From contig JAUWGP010000002.1 in NCBI GenBank assembly GCA_030606335.1, forward strand, positions 53,939 to 117,938: a DNA stretch of 64,000 bases. The letters are read 5' to 3'. The translations under genes and the position numbers were made by a program. Below are positions 25,685-33,910 of this stretch, piece after piece. Source of the DNA: Caldifarciminota bacterium (GTDB lineage Bacteria; Hydrothermota; UBA3073). How positions within the stretch are numbered: position 1 is the first letter of the stretch; every line of letters starts with the position of its first letter. A model generated the notes under the pieces. It made no database searches. It was not told the origin of the DNA and was given only the letters and a program-made list of their open reading frames with translations.

Positions 25685-26932
25685 TTACAAACTCCTAACC
25701 CACTTTTTATACCCCAGATTTAGTAACAGATGGAGGAACCAGTGCCTTTTCAGTGATCCCAATCTCGTAAATATCGACTTGTATGAATAGCATTCCTTCC
25801 ATGCCCATTTGCAACCCTCGTCCAATGCCTCTTGAGACATCAACTTCGGCTGGAAGACAGCACCGCTGTATTTACTCCAGTCTTTGGTGATTATTCTGTT
25901 CTCTTTAATTAATTTCCGGTAAAGGGGTGTTCCCGGAAAGGGAATTAGGGCTGAAAATGATACGGAGTCAAGTTTTGTTTTGTTGACAAACTCCACTGTT
26001 TTCTCAAAAACGCTCTCGTCGTCATGGTCAAACCCGAATATGAAAGCGGCATGGATTGAAATTCCATGGGCATGTATTTTCTTAATAGCTTTTTCATAAT
26101 GCTTCACAACATTAAATGATTTGCTCGCTTCTCTTAGGCTCGCCTGTGACAAAGATTCAAAACCTATAAACATTGCGATACACCCACTTTTGGCAGCCAG
26201 TTTGAGAAGCTCATCATCATTGGCAAAGGTTAATGATCCTTGACCTATCCATTTTTTCTTGCAAGGAGTCAATGCTTTAAACAACTCCTTTGCACGTCGG
26301 GGAATTCCAACAATATTGTCATCTACAAAGAATAGATATTTACCCTCAAGAGTCTCAATCTCTTTAACAACATCCTTGACTGGTCGAAAACGGTAGGTGT
26401 TTCCAAAGTAAGAGGAGACAGAACAAAAGCTGCAATGGAATGGACATCCCCTCGCTGTTTCAACTGTATTGAACAGTCTATAGGATTTGGCTTTAAGCAA
26501 ATCCCTTCTGGGAACAGGTAGATTTTCTAAATTTGCCCACTCTCTACGCCGATAAAATTTCTTAAGTCTTCCTGCCTGGAAATCATGAAGAAGCCTCGGC
26601 CATATCTCCTCTGCTTCTCCTATAACTACAGAATCGGCATGTTGACTGGCTTCTTCGGGCACCGCTGAAGCATGAAGCCCTCCCAGAACAACAGCTTTCC
26701 CTTTCTCTTTAAAGGCAGCGGCGATCTCGTATGCCCGGAGTACTGTCGCGGTCATTGCAGTTATCCCAACTAAGTCGACCTCCTCGTCAAAATTGATTTT
26801 ATCTATGTTCTCATCTATAACTGAAACTTCAATATCCTGGGGTGTCAAGGCAGCTAAGACAACAATGCTCAAATTTGGAGTCAACCCTCCTCCCCCTCCT
26901 GGTGCACGAGGTACTACCAATAGTAATCGCAA
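25685..26932 (-). CDS. B12-binding-domain radical SAM protein
   Basis: 415 aa. The N-terminal cobalamin-binding-like Rossmann region (residues 1-140) has EVSVIDENID and VVLGGLHASAVPEEA. The radical SAM cluster motif is CPFHCSFC (CxxxCxxC) near 167, then FVDDNIVG, GFESLSQ and FGFDHDDE, with a C-terminal DUF4070-like part. Such proteins typically do methylations or other radical chemistry on lipids or natural products; the substrate is unknown. The start is a TTG after AAAGGAG, and the ribosome site lies within the last codons of a possible small upstream frame, suggesting coupling. Confidence 0.85.
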   Translation of the reverse strand: MRLLLVVPRAPGGGGGLTPNLSIVVLAALTPQDIEVSVIDENIDKINFDEEVDLVGITAMTATVLRAYEIAAAFKEKGKAVVLGGLHASAVPEEASQHADSVVIGEAEEIWPRLLHDFQAGRLKKFYRRREWANLENLPVPRRDLLKAKSYRLFNTVETARGCPFHCSFCSVSSYFGNTYRFRPVKDVVKEIETLEGKYLFFVDDNIVGIPRRAKELFKALTPCKKKWIGQGSLTFANDDELLKLAAKSGCIAMFIGFESLSQASLREASKSFNVVKHYEKAIKKIHAHGISIHAAFIFGFDHDDESVFEKTVEFVNKTKLDSVSFSALIPFPGTPLYRKLIKENRIITKDWSKYSGAVFQPKLMSQEALDEGCKWAWKECYSYKSIFTRLGSLKRHWFLHLLLNLGYKKWVRSL

Positions 26933-26933
26933 A

Positions 26934-27164
26934 TTAAGCTCCTTTTAACATTGGGACCGATGAGCCCAGATTTCGTAAAAAATTTTTCATGGCATTATCC
27001 CACCTTTTTAACCTTTTTATTCTGGCCAATGACAGATAACGGGACAGCGGGGTATCCAAACTTGAGTCCGCCTGTCTGGCGGTTGAGATATCCTTCCGAA
27101 TTAGCGGTTTGAGCGAAGTAATTTTCAAATACGTATTACTTATATTCACAAGCTGTTTTGTCAT
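26934..27164 (-). CDS. possible small ORF coupled to the radical SAM gene
   Basis: 76 aa, no recognised family. GGTGG lies before its ATG and its stop is next to the radical SAM start region. The middle (RQADSSLDTPLSRY) is encoded by a CCGCCTGTCTGGCGG repeat, which argues that it may be a chance frame or a decayed N-terminus. Basic C-terminal half. Confidence 0.3.
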   Translation of the reverse strand: MTKQLVNISNTYLKITSLKPLIRKDISTARQADSSLDTPLSRYLSLARIKRLKRWDNAMKNFLRNLGSSVPMLKGA

Positions 27165-27259
27165 TTTACCACCAATTATATGGAAAGTAAAGAACTTTTT
27201 GTATCGCTATTAATCTGTCAATCACGACAAGAACCACCCTATAAACGTGAGTGAATGCG

Positions 27260-27307
27260 TTATTTCAATATAAGCATTTTTCTATTCTTCTTAACATCAT
27301 CTGCTAC
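27260..27307 (-). pseudogene. relic of a T9SS sorting-domain C-terminus
   Basis: The minus strand reads VADDVKKNRKMLILK and a TAA, nearly the same as the end of paralogue B (VADELKITRKMLILK). The sequence upstream of it is shifted out of frame with stops, so only the tail of a former third paralogue survives. Confidence 0.7.
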
Positions 27308-27364
27308 TTTTATTCAATAAATGTAAAGATACCATAGAGTTTTACGAGCTATTTAACTTGCATA

Positions 27365-28357
27365 CTAACCATCTAATATTCCCAGATTTCTTACAAGTTC
27401 ATAATATTTCCCTTCAAGTAATCCTTCCCCAATAATATATGCACCACAGGCTGCCTCTTTTGCAACCCTCGATAACTTCTTCACCTTCACGACTGGGGTA
27501 TATTTACCTAATCTACTTGTTAATACATCGCTAATAAAATCATAATTTGTCAATCTACCAGAGATAATAATTTCCCCTGGATGAGGGACAGAGACCAGCA
27601 TTGAAGTAACATCCTTTTCTATACCTTCTCCCAAAAGAAGCAAAGCCTGTTTAAACTTTACCAAATCTTTGGGTTCAATATCTTTTCCTATAAAATCCTT
27701 TAACCCTCCCTTAAAAACAATCTCCTGTGTTATAGGATGTTTAAGTCTAATAGCAATCTCTGCATCCATTCCACCACCTCCAAGAAATCCTATACTCCCA
27801 TTCGTTCCACCAATTCCATCAATAATTTTACCCTTATCGACACCTATAACAGCCGTGAACCCATATCCTAACTCTACATATATAAAGGACGTTTTATTAA
27901 AGGGTATATTTAGTCGCTCTGATTGCTCTCTTATTCCCAGTGCTACACAGCATACCTTATCTGCTGTCCCCATATCGAACTTATTCCATTTTCTATAAGG
28001 AGGAACTGTCTTGAGGTGGACAACACCAGGGGTAAAATAAACAGGCATCTCTTTTTGTTTCATTTCTAAAAGCAAGCTTTTTATTCCCTCATTTACAGCT
28101 ACTTGTGTATCTAAAGGTATCATCTTTCCAATATCATCTGCTGTTATATCCTTTATCATCTTTAAAGGTATCCCATATCCTGATGGACCAACAATAATAT
28201 CCAATGGTATTAACTCCTCAAGCCTATCGAGTAGTATATGGGGGTTTTTGAAAATATCCGCTGTTTTTATTGATTCATCTATGATAATTTTTCTGTCATC
28301 CTCCATCCCGAAGAGGTCAAAACTATATGTCCCGGGGTCTATTCCCACTACTCTCAT
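27365..28357 (-). CDS. DUF1464 family ASKHA-fold protein
   Basis: 330 aa. Starts MRVVGIDPGTYSFDLF, an actin/sugar-kinase-like phosphate-1 loop. GYGFTAVIGVDKGKIIDGIGG provides the second phosphate loop, and AACGAYIIGEGLLEG lies near the end. This matches DUF1464, a family related to butyrate/acetate kinases that I know mainly from archaea; transfer is therefore possible. Substrate unknown. It is monocistronic by spacing, with a repeat element starting 60 bases upstream of its start. Confidence 0.75.
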   Translation of the reverse strand: MRVVGIDPGTYSFDLFGMEDDRKIIIDESIKTADIFKNPHILLDRLEELIPLDIIVGPSGYGIPLKMIKDITADDIGKMIPLDTQVAVNEGIKSLLLEMKQKEMPVYFTPGVVHLKTVPPYRKWNKFDMGTADKVCCVALGIREQSERLNIPFNKTSFIYVELGYGFTAVIGVDKGKIIDGIGGTNGSIGFLGGGGMDAEIAIRLKHPITQEIVFKGGLKDFIGKDIEPKDLVKFKQALLLLGEGIEKDVTSMLVSVPHPGEIIISGRLTNYDFISDVLTSRLGKYTPVVKVKKLSRVAKEAACGAYIIGEGLLEGKYYELVRNLGILDG

Positions 28358-28416
28358 ACATTACTCTTGTTATAATATTCTGTATTGTTAAAAATATCTT
28401 AACTAATTCTAACTCT

Positions 28417-28498
28417 TGTAGGGGTCGGATTCCCGTCTGCTGTCGGGCGGGTATCCGACCCGTTTCTCTTACGGGTTCGATAAATCGAACCCCTACAT
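28417..28498. repeat. TAGGGGTCGGATTCC foldback repeat, copy 1
   Basis: Begins TGTAGGGGTCGGATTCCC and ends ATCGAACCCCTACA, so the ends are inverted repeats; GC-rich centre GTCGGGCGGGTATCCGACCCG. Further copies at 49859 and 56872, partial at 49965. Confidence 0.85.
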
Positions 28499-28524
28499 TT
28501 TCTCTTTTTTATTATTTTTCTCAG

Positions 28525-28544
28525 TATCTAATATTCATTATACC
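28525..28544 (-). repeat. partial GGTATAAT palindrome
   Basis: On the minus strand AATCAGGTATAATGAATATTA is intact but the right arm is replaced by GATAC, the tail of the neighbouring foldback repeat. No ribosome site or gene follows directly. Confidence 0.5.
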
Positions 28545-28757
28545 TGATTTATTCAGAGTGGTATCTTGTTAAATCGTAGGACAAGGCTTTCTGACTGTAC
28601 CGCCTACTGTAGGGCAAGGCTTCAGCCTTGCGGAAGCAAACTTAAATGTTTACCCTACATTTTTAAATAGTCATTTAATACTATTTGAAGAATATGTAAT
28701 TCTCAATCACCATTATCTCAGTGTTCTCTGCGTCCTCTGCGGTTAAAACTCAGTGGT
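28545..28757. repeat. repeat-rich gap with a CTCTGCGG foldback arm
   Basis: No gene. GTAGGGCAAGGCTT-type words occur twice near 28580-28625, and a CTCTGCGTCCTCTGCGGTTAA arm of the ACCACAGAG family lies at about 28724-28746. Confidence 0.6.
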
Positions 28758-29786
28758 TTATTCCATATTATTTTCGGTGTATCTAATTAGCTGAAGTGGG
28801 CAGGAGGGGTCCGATTCTGTCCAGCTTCCGGTTAGATTATATGTTCTTGACCTGCAACCCCCGCATTCATATAGATACTCACAACCGCTGCAAAAGTTTT
28901 CTCTTGTTGAGAAATCCTTTATCTTTTTAACCAGTTCCGAGTTCTGCATATCATTCCATATTTCATTAAGTCCCTTTTTACTCACATTACCAACTACAAT
29001 AGGTGCAAATGTACATGGTTTAACATCCCCATTTATCTCGATAAACATATATTCACCAAAGATACAACGAGAAACATCCGTATATACAATGCCATCTTGG
29101 GAATTTGCTGAATAATTAATGTTGTGCCTCTTTAAAAATGGTTTAAAGAATGGCTCATCAACATAAACATCTATTCCGTATTCCTTTTGATATTTTATAA
29201 CAGAAAGTAAAAACTCTTCATACTCTTCTGCATTCAAAACATATCTTTCGTAATCCATACAGGGTTTCAATCCCAGAAATGTAATCTTCTTATAGCCTAT
29301 ATTTTTGACAAATTCAAACAACTTATCTGTTTGCTGATAGTTATGTTTCCCAATGGTCACAGGACATGAATCAAGGATACCATATTTCTTTGCAATTGCT
29401 ATAGATTCCTTTAACCTTTTAAAACTCGCTCCTTTTCTTATTCTTTCATAACTTACTCTATCCGATCCATCCATGCTTATCATGAGATTCACATTAAACT
29501 CTGCTAATCTCCTGGCAATATCTTCATCAAGCACCATGCCATTACTGATAAGATAAATCCTTATTTTACTCCTGAAAATAATTTCAATTATTTCAAACAA
29601 CTCTTCACGTAGGAGCGGTTCTCCTCCTTCAATGATAACCCATCCTGGCTTAAGTAATGGTATCTCTTCGGCTATTTTTAAAATAGTTTTTCTATCAAGT
29701 TCTGGTTTATCTATTCCTCTACAATGTAGACAATTCAAATCGCATTTATTAGTAATAGCCCAATCAATCATGTATGGATTACTCAT
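28758..29786 (-). CDS. radical SAM protein with SPASM domain
   Basis: 342 aa. The cluster motif CDLNCLHC (CxxxCxxC) lies near residue 14, with GGEPLLREE following and a TIM-barrel core. The C-terminal SPASM-type auxiliary cluster Cys residues are visible: CTFAPIVVGNV, then FCSGCEYLYECGGCRSRTY and DPSCPL. The architecture resembles enzymes that modify peptides or cofactors (PqqE, heme d1 NirJ-like). No precursor peptide gene is visible nearby. The ATG at 29786 follows GAGGGA; the track start is a TTG further upstream. Confidence 0.87.
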   Translation of the reverse strand: MSNPYMIDWAITNKCDLNCLHCRGIDKPELDRKTILKIAEEIPLLKPGWVIIEGGEPLLREELFEIIEIIFRSKIRIYLISNGMVLDEDIARRLAEFNVNLMISMDGSDRVSYERIRKGASFKRLKESIAIAKKYGILDSCPVTIGKHNYQQTDKLFEFVKNIGYKKITFLGLKPCMDYERYVLNAEEYEEFLLSVIKYQKEYGIDVYVDEPFFKPFLKRHNINYSANSQDGIVYTDVSRCIFGEYMFIEINGDVKPCTFAPIVVGNVSKKGLNEIWNDMQNSELVKKIKDFSTRENFCSGCEYLYECGGCRSRTYNLTGSWTESDPSCPLQLIRYTENNME

Positions 29787-29805
29787 ATCTTCCCTCAAAA
29801 AAATT

Positions 29806-29860
29806 AACCACAGAGTTCACAGAGAATTCTTTATTCTTAGTCTCGGCGTTCTCTAATCCT
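29806..29860. repeat. ACCACAGAG foldback element
   Basis: Begins AACCACAGAGTTCACAGAG and ends with the inverted-type word CTCGGCGTTCTCT; same family as 30056, 30972, 32086 and 50243. It lies in the leader of the radical SAM gene. Confidence 0.65.
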
Positions 29861-30055
29861 TCACTTACCATTATTGACTTAATTCTATTTTTCATTACTG
29901 TCACATTGAAATAGAATAATCAATCAACCTCTAAACTACTTACTTGCAAATCTTGCATACATCGTTTTTTTCAGTCTTGTTGCTAACGTTAAAAGAATAA
30001 AACATCTCGAGATAGGTGTTGAAAATTCACAATAATTATGTGCTGTATATTTTAG

Positions 30056-30122
30056 AGTACACAGAGTCCTATAGTCTTTTATATATTCTATCTCTGTGAA
30101 CTCAGCGTGCTCTGCGGTTTAT
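30056..30122. repeat. ACCACAGAG foldback element, variant
   Basis: GTACACAGAGTCC at one end and CTCTGTGAACTCAGCG / GCTCTGCGGTTTA at the other. It lies just past the methyltransferase stop; 29861-30055 shows nothing else. Confidence 0.6.
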
Positions 30123-30131
30123 TCATTGAAA

Positions 30132-30932
30132 TCATCTCTTTCGTCCTACTATTTCCAGATGTCCAGACCAGGGATAAAAAGCAGGATTATCATTGTACTT
30201 TAATTCCAAACGATAAAGCCACTCCCGGATTTTTGGGTCTCTTGATTTAAAACAAACAAGACGGTTGGCAATAACAAGCTTCCCGATAATTCTCTCTACT
30301 GACAACCCGTTTGACTCAAATAAACCCTTTAGTTCTTCGGGTGTAAAGGCATGGATAACATAGCATAATTCCTCTCGTTCTTGAGGCATTACCACCTTAC
30401 CCATTTCTAAAAGTTGCTGGATGGCTTTCTGGTATCCCTTTTCCCTTAACCAATTCAATGCAGCAGCTCTGCTATCAACAGAAGCAATAACTATTCCATC
30501 ACGTTTGACAACTCGTACTACTTCTTTGATGGCTGCATGATGGTCACCACAGTATGAGAGAGGGTCGCCTTCACAGAGCACCATTGCAAACTGATTATCA
30601 TCGAATTCTTTCATATTACAAATGTTAGAAATTCTAATATCAATCTTGCTATCCAACTTTAGTTTAGAAAACTTTTCCCTCGCTTTTATCAGCATTCCTT
30701 GTGATATATCTGTTAACACCACATTATAGCCCATTTTCGCCAACTCAATACTCCAGATACCAGTTCCACCACCTGCATCAAGTATTGTCGTATTTTTATC
30801 CTCAGGGAGAAATCGCTGGATATTGTTTAATGTAACTTTATGATACAGTGTAAAATATTTAGAATAGTCAGAATCATAGGTCTCTGCCCACCAGTCATGA
30901 TGTGTTGATACCTTTTTTAAGTGTTTATTCAT
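30132..30932 (-). CDS. class I SAM-dependent methyltransferase
   Basis: 266 aa. Motif I is ILDAGGGTGIWSIELAKMG near residue 49, then VVLTDISQGML (motif II acidic residue) and MVLCEGDPLSYC. The N-terminal DWWAETYDSDYSKYF is typical of the Methyltransf_11/25 group. GGAGGGAAG precedes the ATG. No operon partner. Substrate unknown, perhaps a small metabolite or quinone-like compound. Confidence 0.83.
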   Translation of the reverse strand: MNKHLKKVSTHHDWWAETYDSDYSKYFTLYHKVTLNNIQRFLPEDKNTTILDAGGGTGIWSIELAKMGYNVVLTDISQGMLIKAREKFSKLKLDSKIDIRISNICNMKEFDDNQFAMVLCEGDPLSYCGDHHAAIKEVVRVVKRDGIVIASVDSRAAALNWLREKGYQKAIQQLLEMGKVVMPQEREELCYVIHAFTPEELKGLFESNGLSVERIIGKLVIANRLVCFKSRDPKIREWLYRLELKYNDNPAFYPWSGHLEIVGRKR

Positions 30933-30971
30933 CTTCTTCCCTCCATAAAATTAATGGAAGTGTGCAAAATC

Positions 30972-31048
30972 TAACCACAGAGAGCACAGAGGATCTTTAG
31001 TATTAAGGGATTATAAAAGATTTTTATTCCTCCCCTCTGTGTCCTCTT
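30972..31048. repeat. ACCACAGAG foldback element
   Basis: TAACCACAGAGAGCACAGAG at one end and CTCTGTGTCCTCTT at the other, arms inverted around about 40 AT-rich bases; it lies upstream of the methyltransferase start. Confidence 0.7.
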
Positions 31049-31429
31049 TACATAACCAATTTTTTAATCTTTATACATAGAAATTTATAATTAAAAAACA
31101 GGGATATTAAGAAATTGAAAGAGATTCATTTTTCTAAAAATAATACATTCTCTTAAGTTCTCTTTCCATCCCTGTATAATTACATCCGTTAGCTAACGGA
31201 CATTGTTCGGAGGACACAGAGAATTAAATTTACTCCCTGCCCTGTTAGATGTTCTTGTCCCGTGAGATGCTCGCTATCTAATGGGATACTATCTAACGGG
31301 GTGAATGACCTCTGTGGTTTTTCATATTCTTTCATTTTATTTTTCACAGTATCAAATTAATAGGTAAACAGCACATAACATCTGACGTGTTTACGAAGCC
31401 CAACCTTCTATGCTTTAAGCATTGCCGCC
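31049..31429. other. repeat-rich gap
   Basis: No gene. It contains an AACAGGGATATTAAGAAATTGAAAGAG word and its inverted partner CTCTTTCCATCCCTGT (31098-31177), a GGAGGACACAGAG arm and ACCTCTGTGGTT (31210-31320), and a TTTTTCACAGTATC tail as in the foldback repeats. Confidence 0.6.
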
Positions 31430-31834
31430 TTACACCCTTGCAAAAATGAACGCCTTTAATCCATTGAAACACCTCTCCTGGTGGCGAAGTGCAAAAGTCC
31501 CAGCTATAGGTGCCTTGCCTCTGATACCCACCTCAATCAATGTAGAACCATTGTCATTCTTTGACACATATATTGGATAGAAAAATCCCCAACTTGTTGG
31601 AGAAACCGAATCACTTAGGATTATACGTCCCTCCATTTCGGTGAAATCATCTATCTCATAGCCTCTTTGTATCGCAAAATCAATTATCGATTTCAGTCCC
31701 TCCCTGAGAGTCATTGTCGTTCTAAATGACATCAAGTGACGGGGCTTTTTCCTGGGCGCTCTGCGCATTCCCGCAATTATAAGGAACACTGCTATTATAA
31801 TGACTATGCCAACTAAGAAATATAAGTCATCCAT
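31430..31834 (-). CDS. membrane-anchored hypothetical protein
   Basis: 134 aa with a single N-terminal membrane segment (YFLVGIVIIIAVFLIIAGM), a basic stop-transfer (RRAPRKKPR) and a cytoplasmic domain of about 100 residues (LREGLKSIIDFAIQRGYEI ... GSTLIEVGIRGKAPI). No family recognised. It has a GAGGG ribosome site and a good promoter 150 bases upstream, so it looks like a real monocistronic gene. Confidence 0.7.
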   Translation of the reverse strand: MDDLYFLVGIVIIIAVFLIIAGMRRAPRKKPRHLMSFRTTMTLREGLKSIIDFAIQRGYEIDDFTEMEGRIILSDSVSPTSWGFFYPIYVSKNDNGSTLIEVGIRGKAPIAGTFALRHQERCFNGLKAFIFARV

Positions 31835-31985
31835 GTTTCAACCCTCCTTCGGATTGTGTCGAGTAATCTTGTCTATCTAGTATATCCGAAATCGTGTTTG
31901 ACCCTCTTAAACAAGATACTGCTAATACAGCGGTATGTGCAAAATTAACTTTAGATATCTTTCCTTTTCCCAAATCTCTTTTACA

Positions 31986-32014
31986 ATTTTACTACCAATT
32001 TTATGAAATGTCAA
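31986..32014 (-). promoter_or_regulatory. promoter of the membrane-anchored hypothetical gene
   Basis: Minus strand TTGACA-N17-TAAAAT. Confidence 0.72.
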
Positions 32015-32251
32015 GCACTTTTTTGATAGAGCTCTGAAAAACTACTTTGAGCTTTCTTCCTTTCTACTCTTAAAGGCATTTAACTACAGAGGACACAGAG
32101 AATAGATGAATAATTTTACATCCATTCCATAACCATAACTTTCGTAAATATTATAGGGCAGATAAATGTCTGTATTCTTTACTATAACTACTGGTAATCA
32201 AATGTATCTGTTTAAAAGCAACGGTTTGTTAAAATATTTTTGTATTTTTAT
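32015..32251. other. intergenic region between divergent promoters
   Basis: No gene. An ACTACAGAGGACACAGAG half-element of the ACCACAGAG family lies at 32084-32102; otherwise AT-rich sequence with nothing recognisable. Confidence 0.5.
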
Positions 32252-32280
32252 TTGACAAATTAAGATTTTGGTATTATAAT
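32252..32280 (+). promoter_or_regulatory. consensus promoter of the YCF48 lipoprotein
   Basis: TTGACA-N17-TATAAT, followed by a long AT-rich leader of about 210 bases. Confidence 0.75.
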
Positions 32281-32496
32281 ATTATAAATGATATATCTTT
32301 TTATACAAATCTATTAATGTTAACAAAGAAATGCATTAGATTTATAAGCACTCACGTATAGGGTGCTACATTGATTTTTAAACTCTGTTTATACAACATC
32401 ATCAAAAAATAACCTTCAATACAGGTACTCAGATGGGTTCATTATTTTAACAAATTTTAGAGTATTTCCTAAAATCTTACAAGGGAAGTGAGGAAA

Positions 32497-33486
32497 ATGA
32501 AAAGAAATTTAATTCCTTTCTTAATAGTTATTATACTTAATAATTTTATAATTGGTTGTGGTAAAAACACACCAACTGACTCCAACAATGAATCAAACTG
32601 GCATAAAGTAGAAAGCCCTACTTCAAAGGGCCTAATCTCCGTCCACTTTATAGATGAAAATAATGGCTGGGCAGTAGGTGAAAAAGGTACGATTTTACAT
32701 TATAACGGTAACGAATGGATTACTGTTGAGTCCCCTACTTCAGAGTATCTTGTGGATGTTCATTTTGTGTCCTTCGATGATGGTTGGGCTGTTAGTGAAG
32801 GAGGAACAATTATACACTATAATGGTATTGAGTGGACTATTTTTACTACTCTTTCTCAAGGTGGGATTACCTGTGTCTATTTCCTGTCAGCATCAAATGG
32901 TTGGTTAGGCACAGCCACAATTGGCAAAGGTTTTAAAGATTCACCAGAATTCTATTATCCTATATACCACTACAATGGAACTGGTTGGAGTCCGGATACT
33001 ACATCTTCTTTAGTCGGGAATGTTAATTCTATCTATTTTTTAAATAAGAATAATGGCTGGGCAGTTGGGTTTCCTATATACACACCCTCTGGTATATATC
33101 ACTATGATGGTTCGAAATGGGAAGAAATTGAAGACACAATAGATGTATGGTTAAACTCTCTCTATTTTATATCATCAGATGATGGCTGGGGAGTGGGTCA
33201 TAGGGGTATAATTGTACATTATAATGGAAATGAGTGGAATATTTTTGAACAAATGCAATGTTATGAGCTATATTCCGTTCATTTTTTAAGTGAAAACAAA
33301 GGATGGGCTGTTGGAATACTTGAATTAAGTAAAGGAGTAATTTTACACTATAATGGCAATAAATGGTATATTGACAAGATCCCAGATACTGGACACTTAT
33401 ATTCTGTTTATTTCACTTCCCAAGATAATGGTTGGGTTGTTGGAGCTGATGGGGTAATATTACATTATATATCAAGTGTAGAGTAG
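32497..33486 (+). CDS. YCF48-repeat lipoprotein
   Basis: 329 aa. Signal peptide and lipobox Cys (NNFIIGCGKN), then about six to seven propeller-type repeats (ISVHFIDENNGWAVGEKGTILHYNG, with GWAVS, GWLGT, GWAVG, GWGVG, GWAVG and GWVVG) ending in VILHYIS. Unlike the 89-2347 protein there is no sorting domain; it is tethered by lipid instead. The ATG at 32497 follows GTGAGG. Role unknown; a scaffold or binding function at the envelope is likely. Confidence 0.85.
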   Translation: MKRNLIPFLIVIILNNFIIGCGKNTPTDSNNESNWHKVESPTSKGLISVHFIDENNGWAVGEKGTILHYNGNEWITVESPTSEYLVDVHFVSFDDGWAVSEGGTIIHYNGIEWTIFTTLSQGGITCVYFLSASNGWLGTATIGKGFKDSPEFYYPIYHYNGTGWSPDTTSSLVGNVNSIYFLNKNNGWAVGFPIYTPSGIYHYDGSKWEEIEDTIDVWLNSLYFISSDDGWGVGHRGIIVHYNGNEWNIFEQMQCYELYSVHFLSENKGWAVGILELSKGVILHYNGNKWYIDKIPDTGHLYSVYFTSQDNGWVVGADGVILHYISSVE

Positions 33487-33637
33487 GTTTGTACTAAGTG
33501 GTTTTATCATGTTACCTTGCTCCTCATCTCATTACTATAAATCCTTCCCTTCTACACCAACCTGGATAACTTCTATATATCAATCATAGTAGTAGATATT
33601 TTGAGTTATAACCTGATAACTCTATTCTATTTTCCTC

Positions 33638-33666
33638 TTGACTTTTAACATCTTTTATAGTATAAT
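33638..33666 (+). promoter_or_regulatory. promoter upstream of ade
   Basis: TTGACT-N17-TATAAT. The leader to ade would be about 240 bases and would include the GGTATAAT palindrome. Confidence 0.7.
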
Positions 33667-33879
33667 CATAGAATAAAAGACAACAGACCTCAGACTGTAG
33701 ACTACAGACCACATATAATATACTAAAAATAGTAAGCAGTATGTACTAAAAGAGATAACAAGAGCTAATAAAAATATTTTTCTGTGAACTCTGTTACCTT
33801 CCTGGTTAATATATTACATAACATAATTATTTAAGAGTAGAAAGATTAAAAGAGATTTGTATATTAATCTGAGTAATCA

Positions 33880-33899
33880 GGTATAATGAATATTATACC
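33880..33899 (+). promoter_or_regulatory. GGTATAAT palindrome before ade
   Basis: GGTATAATGAATATTATACC, perfect 8-4-8 palindrome, preceded by CTGAGTAATCA and followed at once by AGGAG and the ATG at 33911. Confidence 0.7.
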
Positions 33900-33910
33900 A
33901 GGAGTAGGAT

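Larger units (their letters stand above)
33487..33910. other. leader and promoter region of adenine deaminase
   Basis: No gene. It holds the promoter at 33638-33666, a CAGACTGTAGACTACAGACC simple repeat, a CTGTGAACTCTGTTACC word of the ACCACAGAG family and the palindrome at 33880. Confidence 0.6.

Noticed and set aside
28327-28572. 81-aa ORF
   Set aside because: Consists of the foldback repeat at 28417-28498 and flanks.
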